A DNA stretch of 64,000 nt from Escallonia rubra (Eukaryota; Streptophyta; Magnoliopsida; Escalloniales; Escalloniaceae). The notes under the pieces were generated by a model. The model made no database searches and was not told the origin of the DNA. It was given only the letters and a program-made list of their open reading frames with translations. This document shows, in pieces, positions 11,517 to 23,226 of the stretch; position 1 is the first letter of the stretch; the number at the start of each line of letters is the position of its first letter. The stretch is taken from positions 1-64,000 of the forward strand of contig JAVXUO010001829.1 in NCBI GenBank assembly GCA_033065855.1. Reading direction: 5' to 3'. The translations under genes and the position numbers were made by a program.

Positions 11517-12431
11517 TTGCGAATTTAAGATCAAACGCAAATAAACCTTGGGAGTAAGTCGGACACGTCGCTCTTAAATAAGACATGAGTAAAGCTTATG
11601 ATAGGGTAGAGTGGCCTTTTGTGAGAATAATTTTGAGGAAATTGCGAATTTAAGATCAAACGCAAATAAACCTTGGGAGTAAGTCGGACACGTCGCTCTT
11701 AAATAAGACATGAGTAAAGCTTATGATAGGGTAGAGTGGCCTTTTGTGAGAATAATTTTGAGGAAATTGCGCGCTTTCATGACATTTGCATCAGATTAGT
11801 TATGTACTGCATTTCTACTGTGACTTATTCAGTCAAGCTAAATGGTGACCATTATGGCTATATTACCCCCCAAATGCGTTGTCGACAAGGAGATCCTTTG
11901 TCTCCTTACCTTTTCCTGATCTATGTAGAAGGATTTTGACTGCTTTTAATTGCTTATAAAAGCAGCATAAGGAAAAGGACTCATTCATGGTGTGAAAATT
12001 GGACGAGGTTGCCCTACCATCTCACACCTACTTTTTGCGGATGATATCCTTTTGTTCTTTAATGCGACGATGGAGGAAGCGAGGGTCATAAAAGAACATC
12101 TTACATGTGTATGAAAAGGCCTCAGGACAGATGATCATCTTATGAAATTGGGACCTGTATTTAGTAAGAACACTAAACATAATACAAAAGACCAAATTAG
12201 CGAAGTGCTCAGCATTCCAATGGTGTAAGCCCATGACAAATACCTAGGCCTGCCTTCTGTCGTGGGGAGATCGAAAAAGGAAGTTTTTGTAGACTGTGTG
12301 AAGGAACATGGAACAAGATAACTGGTTAGTCCGCCAAATCCCTATCGGAGTAAGGTGAAGAGATTCTCATCAAGTCTGTCCTACAAGTAATCCCAGCATA
12401 TTCTATGTCATGCTTCCTATTGCCTGAGTAC
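11517..12431 (+). mobile_element. L1-type LINE fragment, part 1 (reverse transcriptase)
   Basis: Translated in pieces, this gives the plant LINE reverse-transcriptase order: MSKAYDRVEW (about 11710), YCISTVTYSVKLNG, RQGDPLSPYLFL (about 11885), and VLQVIPAYSMSCFLLPEY just before 12431. Frameshifts and stops are frequent. The copy is 5'-truncated inside the RT domain. Its sequence resumes at 23279 directly after the copia insertion, so this is one LINE cut in two. The open frame 11736-11939 is only the best-preserved piece and is not a functional gene. Confidence 0.85.
11519..11768 (+). repeat. 125-bp perfect-looking tandem duplication
   Basis: The block beginning 'gcgaatttaagatcaaacgc' at 11519 is repeated head-to-tail starting at 11644. 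The spacing is 125 bp, checked at two internal anchors. It covers the MSKAYDRVEW coding segment and sits at the 5' limit of recognisable LINE sequence. Confidence 0.9.
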
Positions 12432-13566
12432 TGTAGATCCCTAAACACACTAGAGGGGAGGTGAATAGGTGTTTATAGCTCTAATAAGAACTTTTAAAAA
12501 TTTACATAACAAGATAACCGCAATCACAGATCGACACAAAGATTTATACTTGTTCGGCCCCACCTGCCTACGTCCAGTCCCCGAGCACTCCACACAAGGG
12601 AGACCTACTCGAGCCTGTCACTAATCAGCTAGCTTCAGGTGCTAGCTCAAACCACAGTACAGATCTGAAACCTCTTCAAGGTTTTCAACGATTACAAATG
12701 AAATGAAGAATACAATTGAAACATAATCCACACTCCTCAATGAGTAGATATTACAATGAAAACAAATGAGCTAAACTTTCTTAGGTGTGAAGATCTGAAG
12801 CCTTAAAGAACTTAACCAATAAGCTTGCTATTCAAGATCTCAAACAAGGAACTCATTCAAGGAATAGTGTAGAGATATATGAATAATTTGAGAGAGTCTT
12901 TTTTAGAAGAATAAGAGAGATATTTTAGAGATCAGAAAAGTTAGTAATAAACTCTTTAAGAGTCCTTTTTATACTTGAAGGACTATGACCGTTGAAAAGT
13001 AGATAAAGGGATAACACATAGAATCATTCGAATGAATGAATAAAATCATTTGAAGGAATTTTAGTTAAGAAAAGTTAAGTCATCTTTGAAGAATTCTATT
13101 GAATGAATCCAAGATTCATTCGAAGCATTTAGAAGAACATATATATTTTGGTGCCACTGAAACATTCAGTCGAATGAGAAGCAAAGACTTCGAATGAAAA
13201 CTTTTTCCTTTGAATGAAAATGACTTTAAATTCAGACAAATGAGGACTGAAGGATTCAGTCGAATGAAAACATTTTCCTTCAAATAAAAACCTTTGCTTC
13301 GAATGAAAACGACTTTAAATGTTTTTCAGCTAAAGACTTCTTGGTTTGTTCTTTTTTATTTTCTAGTAGATCTTTAAGAAGGCTTAGCTTAAAATTTATT
13401 ACAATGAAAGAAAAATAAACTTAGTCTAAGTTCAGAGTCGTTGACCAGAGAATATTCCATGCTATGATTGGTCCTGAAATCATACTTAAATAAAATTGTT
13501 AGATTAATGTTAGACCAGTAATCTCGGAATCATCAAAATAATGAATCTAGACTTTTAAAGTCAACA
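12432..13566 (-). repeat. 3' LTR of Sirevirus-like element (1135 bp)
   Basis: On the minus strand it starts TGTTGACTTTAAAAGTC and ends GGGATCTACA. It matches the LTR at 20577-23278 throughout, apart from the nested insert there, with scattered differences. It contains many AATGAAA / TTCGAATGAA words (13120-13330). Confidence 0.92.
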
Positions 13567-13581
13567 ATCTCCCTTTTTCTT
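13567..13581 (-). other. polypurine tract of Sirevirus-like element
   Basis: On the minus strand the bases just before the 3' LTR read AAGAAAAAGGGAGAT, an uninterrupted purine run as expected for plus-strand priming. Confidence 0.8.
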
Positions 13582-14000
13582 ATGATGACAATACATTAAT
13601 CTAACATAAAGCAACATACCCCCCCTGAAAAAATTAACATCAACTGAGAATAAAATTATGAACTGTTTAATATTTCCAAAGAAATTTTTTTACAATAATC
13701 AGTTCAACAATTCATGTACAATAAAATACCCCCCCCCCCCCCCTCTGTCAAATCAAAAGGTGGGGGAAAGCAACAAGGGCAAAAACAAGAAGGCTAAAAT
13801 AAATCTAACGACAAAGTCGTCCACCCTGAGTAGAGAGGAAGGATCCGGAGCCGGGGGAAGATCAGAAGTAGGGATTTTGACAACTTCGACCACACGAGGT
13901 GACCACGGCGATGGTGGATTGTACGGGATGTTCAGATTGAAAAACCACTGCTCGCCATCGGTTCTGCCATGGTGGGATGAAAAGATGTCGGGACGAGTGG

Positions 14001-15476
14001 TCAAGAAGAGCGGTTGAGGGAAAGGGAGGAAATGTTAGAGACGAGATCATTTAAGAGAGTGTGGAAGTCGATTTGATTGGATAGAAGTTGGTTTGAGGAG
14101 TGCTGAAGGGAAGACAAATGGTCAAGAAGAGCGGTCTGATTGGCGGTGACAGAAGCGGCTAGGGTATTTTGGGACTCGAGTAGAAGTTGGACTGAGTTAT
14201 ATAGGTGATAGAGCTGGTCTGAGAGAGAGGAGGTGTCAGAAGCAAGGAAATCATCAAAATTGAAGTTGGAAAAATCATTCAAGGGACTCTGAAAGTGGTC
14301 AAAGGACAGAGGCTGCACAGAAGAACTGTTGTAAGGAGGAACTTGGTGCAGTGGAGGAAGTAGGTACATGAGGTGACGGTGGTGGTGTTGCCCTTTCAAG
14401 AGACAAGGCATGGTTTGAGGGGTCAGTTCTAATGGTGAAGCTAGCGCGACGGAATGAGATGATGTTGAGGCAATGAGTGAAAGGAATAGGTATACACTCG
14501 GAAATATAGGTTGAAAGGGGAACTCTGAAGTGTGAAAAGACTTTAGAGAGAAGAAGGTTGTAAGGAAGATGAGCAATATTTTGGCTTTGCGGGAAGCCAT
14601 GTTCATCATCATAACACCTACAAGATTTAATGGAGAACCGCGAATAAAATGGGTAAAGGGAATAATGTTAAGATATGTAAAAGAAGCGTGAGAGCTTGGG
14701 CGGCCCGCAAGGTTATAGGTAAGAATTAAATGCAAAACACGACGTATTGGGGGAAGTTCAGTAAGGACATGTTTTTTGGCTTAAGTGAGAGAAGGATCAT
14801 TGTACAAGGTTTGATTTTGTTCGAAGGAAGTGAAGAGTCCCCCTGTCGCCCATGAATTTCCCCGGAACACAACAACAGATGATTGATTGGAAAACTTGAG
14901 AATTTGGGCTAAGGAGGTGACAGTGAGATGAATAATCACAACATTGACATATGACTCAAGAGTGATGGAAGTGGTGGAGTTGTACGACATGTTGGCATAG
15001 AACATTCGTATCAAATGAGGATAGTATACAGAGGGTGTGGTAAGAAGAGATGTACACCCCATTCGGTCAAAGAAAAAGTGTGACATCAAGTTAGTTCATG
15101 AGGTCAAGATCGCAAGGGCGACCAAGGACGATCCCTCGACTAGCAAACTGATTATAGTAGTTAATTTGGTCGTTAGTGTTTCAAAGAAGTGAGATAAATG
15201 AAGAATTTTCTCGAGTGATATGTAAGGACAGGTGGGTGGATGACATGTAGGTGGAGGAACAGAAGATGATGAAGGAGCATTCATACCAGGAATGTTGTGG
15301 ATGGCGGTTGAAAGAGAGGGATCGGTAGGAGCAGTGGAGTGAGCGGGTGCAACAGGAGCAGAGGAACGTGTGTCGTGTCGAGTGGGGTAGGTAAAACCTC
15401 AGGTTCACTGTCAGTGTCTTCTTATAGTTTGAGGTGATTTCTGGAATGTGGGCGACGCATGGATGGTGCGTCCATG
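14001..15476 (-). pseudogene. env-like / plant-transposon-protein ORF of Sirevirus-like element (broken)
   Basis: Downstream of RNase H on the minus strand lies a further coding region in pieces: a Pro/Ser-rich start (about 15476-15100), a middle part (15089-14781) with YYPHLIRMFYANM, and a later part (14735-14001) that ends in a Ser/Leu-rich, probably helical, segment. The middle text fits the 'putative plant transposon protein' domain found in the extra ORF of Sirevirus-type copia elements (family knowledge). Its role is unknown. Stops and frameshifts break it in several places, so no product is expected. A retroviral envelope function is not supported by anything visible. Confidence 0.6.
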
Positions 15477-15967
15477 GCAGAAAGAGACAAGGAGGAGTGA
15501 GAAAAGTGTTTGAGAAGTTGAACGATTTTGGTAAAAAGTGAAGTATGCACTGTAAAAAGTAAACAGTGAAAAATTGGGGGTCAATATAGACGAAAGTTTT
15601 GATTCGAATGAAAGCTAGGATTCATTCGAATGAAAGGGTCAGTGAGAAGAAGGCAGTAAATTGCTATAGTTTCATTCGAATGAAACTTAAGATTTGGTCG
15701 AAGGAAAACTTCAGATGATAGAAGCTATGCGTTGAAGAATTCATTCGAATGAAAAATTTTCATTAATGAAAAGTTTTCATTCGAAGGGAATGTCATTTCC
15801 TTCGACTAAAAAGATTAGCTTGTGTGCAAACGGAATTTGTTCGACATCTAGCTAAGATCACACCTTCCTAAGTGGCGACAGAGGAAACAAAAACTTGCTT
15901 CAGCTGAAGGTTTTGTAAAGATGTTTGCAAGCTGATTTCCTGAGCCTACTTTCTTGAGTTCTATCAA

Positions 15968-16441
15968 TCATTTCTGACCATTGTTTCTAAGAAAGTGGTG
16001 ACGGATATCGATGTGCTTTGTGCGAGAATGTTGAACATGATTTTTACTAATATCGATGGCACTATTCCTATTGCACACGATAGGAATATTATCTAAGGAA
16101 ACACCAAAATCCTGTAAGGTTTGACGCATCCAAAGAACTTGAGCACAACAACTACTAGCTGTAACATATTCTGCCTCGGCTGTGGAAAGCGCTACAGATG
16201 TTTGTTTCTTACTACGCCATGACACAAGCAATTTACCAAGGAATTGGCAAGTGCCAGTGGTGCTTTTACGATCAACTAAACATCCAGCGTAATCGGAATC
16301 AGAAAATCCGACTAAATTAAAAGAGGAGTTGCGTGGATACCAAAGTCCCAAATTTTCAGTCCTAGATAAGTATTTAAAAATGTGTTTGACTGCAGTAAGA
16401 TGGGATTCTTTGGGACAAGCTAAAAAATGGCACACATACAT
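15968..16441 (-). pseudogene. copia RNase H domain
   Basis: This 157-codon frame contains the copia RNase H hallmarks: SDSDYAGCLVDRKSTTGTCQ, then STAEAEYVTASSCCAQVLW, then a KHIDIRHHFLR tail. Catalytic Asp and Glu positions appear intact. It is separated from the RT frame (16494-16943) by a stop or frameshift, so the polyprotein cannot be made whole. Just downstream (15965-15880) the text ends in a GNQLANIFTKP-like tail typical of the end of pol. Confidence 0.85.
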
Positions 16442-16493
16442 ACGCTAAACATAATATCAGGCCTAAAAACAGTAAGATATAGCAAACTACCGA

Positions 16494-17520
16494 TCATGCC
16501 ACGATAGAGTTTGGGATCGACATTTTTGCCGTTTTCATCTTTAAAAGATTGATGCTAGGGGAGATAGGAGTACCTCTAGGTTTAGCATTATCCATAACAA
16601 ATCTTTTCAAAAGCTTACGTGTGTACTTCGATTGATTGATGAAGATTCCTTCTTTTGATCGCTTGATTTGGAGACCAAGGACGAATGTGAGTTCTCTTAT
16701 CATACTCATCTCGAATTCCCTGCTCATATTCTCGGCAAACTGTTGGCACAGATCGTGGTTAGTGGCTCCAAAAATGATATCGTCAACATAGATTTGGACA
16801 ATAAGAATATGTGAATTTCGTGATTTGGTAAAGAGAGTGGTATCAACTTTGCCACGAGAGAATCCATGATCAATGAGAAAGTTGCTAAGAAGATCGTACC
16901 AAGCTCGAAGAGCTTGTTTAAGACCATACAAAGCCTTTTTCAATTTGAAAATATGATTGGGTATTTTTCATTTTGAAAACTGGGAGGTTGTTTGACAAAA
17001 ACTTCCTCCTGAATGACCTCATTCTAGAAAGCACTTTTCATATCCATTTGATAAAGTTTGAAATTCATATGACATGAAAATGCTAAAAGCATTTGGATAG
17101 CTTCAAGTCGGGCAACAGGGACAAAGGTTTTGTCAAAATCGTTCCTTCAACTTGATTATATCCTTGAGCTATTAATCTAGCCTTGTTTTGAACAATATGG
17201 TCATCTTCATCAAGTTTGTTTCGAAAAACCCACTTGGTGCCAATAACCTTTTGTTGGCGGGACTAGAATCCAAACATTGCTTCTTTCAAATTGATTCAAT
17301 TATTCTTGCATGGCAAGGATCCACCCATTATCTTTGAGGGCCTCATGAATATTTTTCGGCTCAATTTGAGAAAGAAAAGCAAAGTCAGCACATAAAAGAT
17401 TTACAGAAGATCGGGTAGTTAACCCATGTTCAACATTACTAATTACTTTTTCCCTTGGGTGGTTAGAGGAGTATCTCCAGCTCTTGGGAAGAGGTTGAGT
17501 TTCTGTATTTCCTTTTTTGG
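16494..17520 (-). pseudogene. copia reverse transcriptase (degenerate)
   Basis: The best frame (16494-16943) holds KKALYGLKQALRAWYD, the active-site block YVDDIIFGAT and the FVLGLQIKRSKEGIFINQSKY segment. The upstream RT fingers (16980-17270) are readable only across frameshifts. The YVDD catalytic box is preserved, but the domain as a whole is broken. Confidence 0.85.
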
Positions 17521-17556
17521 ATGAAATTGAGCTTCCCCCTTCATTTGTTGAAATAT

Positions 17557-18414
17557 CTAATTTATTGAAGCTGAAGGGAAGATTCTCGCTGTCATCATCT
17601 GCATATGCTTGCTTGGATTTTCAATATTAGACTCTTCAAACACAACATGCATTGATTCTTCAATAGCAAGAGTCCTACGGTTATAAACTCTATATGCTCT
17701 ACTTTTCATGGAATAACCAAGAAATATACCCACGTCAGATTTTGCATCAAACTTGCACAAGTTCTCACGATTGTTCAAAATAAAACACTTACAACCGAAA
17801 ACCTTGAAGTAATTAATTTTTGGTTTTCGATTAGAGAAAAGTTCGTAAGGAGTTCTGTTAAGAATGGGTCTGATGAGAGCTCTGTTCAACACGTAATAAG
17901 AAGTGCTGACGGCTTCAGCTCAAAAATATTTTGGCAAAGAATTTTCGTGAAGCAGTGTTCTAGCCATCTCTTGAAGGGTACGATTCTTTCTCTCTACTAA
18001 CCCATTTTGTTGGGGAGTCCGAGGAGCAGAAAATTCATGAGCAATGCCATTTTGATCACAAAAGGGAATAAAATCTTTTTCAAACTCGCCGCCATGATCA
18101 CTACGGATTTTCACAAGTTTCAACTTCTTCTCATTTTCAAGAAGCTTTGCAAGGCTAAAGAATTTTTCAAAAACTTCATCCTTATGAGTTAAAAATAGAA
18201 CTCATGTGTATCTAAAAAAATTATCAACAATGATGAAAGCATAAAATTTTTCACCAAGGCTAGCATGTCTTGTAGGGTTAAAAAGATCTAAATGAAGGAG
18301 TTGAAGTGGACGAGAGGTAGAAACAACATTTTTGACATGAAAAGAATTCTTTGATTGTTTGCCATATTGACAGGCATCACAAACCCTATCCTTGACAAAT
18401 CTTAGCTTAGGTAA
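17557..18414 (-). pseudogene. copia integrase (degenerate)
   Basis: The region starts with the C-x2-C half of the zinc site (CDACQYGK, about 18375) and follows with LHLDLF, RSDHGGEF (about 18110) and QNGLVERKNRT (about 18000). The D, D and E of the catalytic triad are all recognisable. The C-terminal part (17557-17892) includes FGCKCFILN and GIFLGYS. At least two in-frame stops and a shift interrupt it. Confidence 0.85.
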
Positions 18415-18417
18415 GCC

Positions 18418-18898
18418 TCAAACAAGTTCTTTCGAGAGTAACTTCTTGATTAAGTCCATATGCACATGACCTAATCTACGATGCCACAACCAAGTATCAT
18501 TTTGTTGGACAGAAAGACAAATTTCTTGAGCAGAATCAAGCCCATCAAATGAAAGAGTATAGATGTTAGCGTCTCGCTTACCAACTAAGGTACCTCCATT
18601 TGAGGCATGACGAATCAAATAGTGATCACCTTCAAAACATACTTTATGTCCACGATCGATTAGTTGACTAATGCTAATCAAATTGAATTAAGCCATCTAC
18701 TAAAGACATATTATCAATAGATATCGAACCATTATCAATTTTACATTTACCGACGATTTTTTCATTTGAATTATCTCCGAAGGTAATTAGGTTGCCATCC
18801 TTTGGAGTGATATGTGAGAACAAGGAATGATCACCTGTCATGTGCCTTAAGCATGCACTGGCAAGGATCCATTTGTTTGGATCCACCTTTGCTTTCAT
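18418..18898 (-). pseudogene. copia protease and GAG-pre-integrase domain (degenerate)
   Basis: The protease core should read WYLDSGCSRHMTG; here it reads WILASACLRHMTGD, so the catalytic Asp and the following Gly are both replaced. A frame break separates it from the pre-integrase part, which keeps LWHRRLGHVHMDLIKKL, the HH half of the integrase zinc site. Confidence 0.8.
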
Positions 18899-18963
18899 GC
18901 ATACCTACAATAGATTCTGATTTTGATCCTCTAGGTACCCACAATTTCTTGGGTCCTAGAAGA

Positions 18964-20507
18964 TTAGGTAAACAAAATTTCGGCACCCAAACTTGCTTCT
19001 TTCGGCATCCAAAGACACACCTTCGTCTTCCCAAAATTATATCCAAGTTCTCCTTCCTTGTGTAAATTTTGAAAGAGTAAAGTTGAGATCTTCGATCTCC
19101 TTTTCTTATTTCCCCTTTTGAATAGAAATTTTTTCCAATTGAGATTTAAAAAGCTCATTTTCTACAGGGGTTTTTACACATTTGAGAGACTGGATTTCAG
19201 AAGACAAAACAAAGTTTTCCTTTTTAGAAGCAATAAGATCGTTGATATAAAACTCGACCTTTTCATCTAGCTCTTCTTTCTCACTCGCCAACTCTTCAAC
19301 AATGTTGATAAAAAAAGGGCCTTTCTTTTAAGAGCAGCATTTTTAAGTTTTAATTTTTCATGGCTTTCTCTTAATTCAAGGAAGGCTAATTCAAGTTTAT
19401 CGTAATCAAGATTGGTAGATGAAATTATCTCATCTGATTGAACATCCTTAGCCATAAAGCACAGTTGAGCTATATTATCATTTTTGCTTTTCTCCTCGTC
19501 ACTTTAGTCGGAGTCATCCCAAGTCAGCAGAGTTTTTATGGATTTGAAATTTTTCTTTGGTATCTCTGCTACTGCTACTTGGCCACTTGTTCTTGAGCTG
19601 CGGGCAATATTTCTTGATGTGTCCAATATTGCCGCATTCAAAATAAGCATCAGGATTTTCTCTTGAACTCTAATCAATGTTGTTTCTTTGTTGTGATTGG
19701 GTTGATTAATTCTTTTTCATCTTCCCATCTCTCTGATTTGCTAGGAACTTCTTGAACTTTCGAGTGATGAAAGTCATGTCTTGGTCAGAATCATCACTGC
19801 TCTTAGTTTCGTGCGAGGCTTCAACTTTGAGAGCCAAAATTTTCTTCTTCGAAGTGGTCTCTTCCTCATCATGAATTTTCATCGTGATTTTGTGAGTCAT
19901 CAGATATCCCACCAGCTCTTCCAGCTTGAGCAAATTCAAGTCTGTAGCTTCTTGAATGGCTGTAAGTTTAACTTCCCATCTCTTGGGAAAAGATCTGAGA
20001 ACTTTTCTAACCATCTCCATTTCAGGGTACACTTTCCCCAAAAGCTTGAGTTCATTTGTAATAAGAGTGAAACTGAAATACATCTCATTAATAGACTCAT
20101 TTTCCTTCATCTTGAAGGCTTCGTACTGCTAAACCAGCATATTGATCTTAGTTTCCTTCACTTGATTTGTACCTTCATGGGTAACCTCCAACAGCTTCCA
20201 CATCTCTTGCGCTGTCTCACACGCTGATGCTCGATTATATTCATTAATGTCAAAACCGCAGCTGATGAAGTTTTTTGCTCTATCGTCCATAGAGAAAAGA
20301 TGTGCCTCTTGAGTATCCATTTTGAAGGATTCCCTTGGGAACCTTGGTTCCATTTGGGCCATCCTTCGTAGGAATGATCGGACCATTTTCTATGACATAC
20401 CACACATAGGTTTCCTTCTTCAAGAAGCTTCCCATTCGATTCTTCCAATGGCTGTAGTTATCATTCTTCAGTAATGGTGGTCGAGTGGTTGCTGAACCCT
20501 CTTCCAT
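18964..20507 (-). pseudogene. copia gag (degenerate)
   Basis: Pieces in several frames give a UBN2-type Gag: an N-terminal LLKNDNYSHWKNRMGSFLK motif (about 20460), a central part (19706-20386) with NEMYFSFTLITNELKLLGK, then a zinc knuckle near 19630-19660 and a charged coiled-coil-like tail (19455-18964). In the knuckle the first Cys codon is TAT (Tyr), leaving ECGNIGHIKKYC, so zinc binding would be lost. A frameshift lies near 20300-20380. Confidence 0.8.
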
Positions 20508-20561
20508 ACTTTGATCTTTAGCTCTTGATGATTAAGTCAAAGAAGAAATAATAGAGCACAC

Positions 20562-20574
20562 GGCTCTGATACCA
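20562..20574 (-). other. primer-binding site (initiator tRNA-Met type)
   Basis: The minus strand reads TGGTATCAGAGCC two bases after the 5' LTR end (CTACA). TGGTATCAGAGC is the usual plant copia PBS, complementary to the 3' end of initiator tRNA-Met. Confidence 0.9.
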
Positions 20575-21664
20575 CTTGTAGGTCCATAAGCACACTAGGG
20601 GGGGTGAAAAGGTATTTATAGCTCTAATCAGAACTTTTAAAAATTAAGGTAACAAGATAACAACAATCACAGATCGATACAAAGATTTATACTGGTTCGG
20701 ACCCACCTGCCTACGTCCGTCCAGTCTCCGAGCACTCCACACAAGGGAGACCAACTCGAGGCTTTCACTAATCAGCTAGCTTCGAATGCTAGCTCAAACC
20801 ACAGTACAGATCTGAAACCTCTTCAAGGTTTTTAATGATTACAAGTGAAATGAAGAATACAATTGAAATATAATCCACACTTCTCAATGAGTAGATATTA
20901 CAACAAAAGCAAATTAGCTAAGCTTTCTTAGGTGGGAAGATCTGAATCCTTAAAGAACTTAACCAAGAAGCTTGCTATTCAAGAGCTCAAACAAGGAACT
21001 CACTCTAGGAATCGCATAGAGATATATGAACATTTTTTAGAAGAATAAGAGAGATATTTTAGAGATCGGAAAAGTTGGTAATAAACTCTCTAAGAGTCCC
21101 TTTTATACTTGAAAGAATATGACCGTTAAAAAGCAAATAAAGGGATAACACATAGATTCATTCAAATGAATTAATAAAATCATGCAAAGGAGTTTCAGTT
21201 AAGAAAAGTTAAGTCATCTGAAGAATTCGGCATTTAGAAGAACAAAGATAATTTGGTGCCACTGAAACATTCAGTCGAATGAAAAACAAAGACTTTGAAT
21301 GAAAACTTTTGCTTTGAATGAAAACATTTTCCTTTAAATGAAAACATTTTGCTTTGAATGAAAATGACTTTAAATCCAGACAAATGAGGACTGAAGGATT
21401 CAGTCGAATGAAAACATTTTCCTTCGAATGAAAACTTTTGCTTCAAATGAAAACGACTTTAAATCTTTTTCAGCTGAAGATTTCTTTATTTGTCCTTTTT
21501 TATTTTTCTGGTAGATCTTTAAGAAGGCTTAACTTAAGATTTATTACAATGAAAGAAAAATAAACTTAGTCTAAGTCCAGAGTTGTTGACCAGAGAATAT
21601 TTCATGCTATGATTGGTCCTGAAATCATACTTAAATAAAATTGTTAGATTAATGTTAGACCAGT

Positions 21665-23226
21665 TGTTGCCGATGAAAGATGGTTCGCATGCCACGTGAG
21701 GTGCCACAAATGATGCAGTCTGCGTTGGCTTCTAAGTAGGCAAAGTGGGAGACAGCAAAGATGGAGTAAGGGCTGAGAGCAAGGCTCCCCAGGCAGGTTG
21801 CGAGGGCTGGCAGCGCCGCGCAGGCAGGGTGACGACGAACAGGGACGACGGTCGACGAGAGTGCAGCGTCAAGAGTCAGATGTCGAGAGTTCAAATGTCT
21901 CTCTCACTAGAAATCCAGAGAGAATAAGTTTTAGAGAGAGAAAGTGAAATCTTGAAATGAGAGAGAAGTCCTTTGAATAAGCTCCAGAATCCACTATATA
22001 TAGGCACAAATATGCGCGTGTCATCAGCCGACACGTGTCGTCCTCTGGGAGTGACACGTCGCCGTAGGGGGTCTCGCAGTCTTGATTGTCCGTCGAATTG
22101 CCGGTCCCCGAGTTCGTGTCGTCCTGCCCTTGCAGCGTCCCTCTGCCTGTCTGAGAAGACTGACCACACTGCGGTAGCATGGTCAGAGTAGCCCGTTGCC
22201 CCAGCCTCCAGTCCAAGCCCTTACTGAATCCCACGAGATGCGTCATGAGACGCGCTAAGATCCTGGCAATGGTGGGGGTTGCCCCTGCAGCCAACTGCCA
22301 GGCGTGCCGGACACGATGCCCTCCGAGGACCTGCTCCCGTCCCGGAGTGACTCGCGGTTCATTGCCCTGGCGGTGTCGATGATCAATGGTAACATGGGCG
22401 CACATGCTCACAGCTTGATACTCAGAGTCCGTGGCGAGGGGTCCTCGTGCCGGAGCACTACGAGCGGAGCCCCCCGTGAGTCCGTCGGGTGATTGTGCCG
22501 GCGATGGCCTTAGGGTTGTAAGCCCATCCTTGTTGCGAAGGCCGGAGCCTCCGGTTGATTGTGCTGGCGAGGGCCGGAGCCCCCGGTTGATTGTGTCGGC
22601 GAAGGCTTCATGGTTGCAAGCCCGTCCCGCCGCGAGGGCCGAAGCTCCGTCAGTTTGATTGAGCCGGCGAGGGCTTCATGGTTGCGAGCCCGTCCCGCCG
22701 CAAGGGCCGGAGCCCCGTCAGTTTGATTGAGCCGGCGAGGGCTTCATGGTTGCGAGCCCGTCCCGCCGCGAGGGCCGGAGCCCCGTCAGTTTGATTGAGC
22801 CGGCGAGGGCTTCATGGTTGCGAGCCCGTCTCGCCGCGAGGGCCGGAGCCCCATCAGTTTGATTGAGCCGGCGAGGGCTTCATGGTTGCGAGCCCGTCTC
22901 GCCGCGAGGGCCGGAGCCCCGTCAGTTTGATTGAGCCTGCGACAGAGCGTCGCGTTACTGAAGATAGCGTGTGAGTGTTATTGGAGCGAGAAGTCAGTGC
23001 CGCTCGGTAAGTCCCCCCCTTCGCAGGGCGATAGAGGCCGACCCCCTTGGGGTGGCCGACCTCCTTGGGGGGAGTACACTTTCGATCGCCGTTTGAATGC
23101 TTAAGGCGCGTAACGCTTTGACTGAGCAATGATGTTGAGCATGTTTGACTGTTGTGCGGGTGACGTGTCGTGCCACTGGGGTCTTTTAGCGGGCCCTGGG
23201 GTGCGATCCAGAATAGGTTGTGAACA
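21665..23226 (-). mobile_element. 1.56-kb solo LTR nested in the Sirevirus LTR
   Basis: The insert begins TGTTGCCGATG and ends TTGTGAACA (TG...CA). It is bounded by CCAGT on both sides (21660-21664 and 23227-23231), and the uninterrupted site is visible in the sister LTR. GC content is much higher than the surroundings. A minus-strand TATA-like box (CTATATATAG, about 21994-22003) suggests minus orientation. It has no gag or pol and no second LTR, so it is best read as a solo LTR from another, probably Ty3/gypsy, family; that family is inference. Confidence 0.85.
22600..22945. repeat. 68-bp tandem repeat array inside the solo LTR
   Basis: The marker 'cagtttgatt' recurs at 22651, 22719, 22787, 22855 and 22923, exactly 68 bp apart with few changes. 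Shorter, more diverged copies precede it from about 22470. The unit is GC-rich (gcgagggccggagcccc...). Confidence 0.95.

Noticed and set aside
21234..21446. Repetitive 70-codon frame rich in Phe, Lys and Ser
   Set aside because: It encodes only the repeated TTCGAATGAAA words of the LTR.
21869..22411. 180-codon minus-strand frame
   Set aside because: It lies within the GC-rich solo LTR, where stops are rare in all frames; no domain is recognisable.
23040..23075. Short GGCCGACC repeats suspected as a CRISPR-like array
   Set aside because: Only two imperfect copies without spacers, in eukaryotic LTR sequence.
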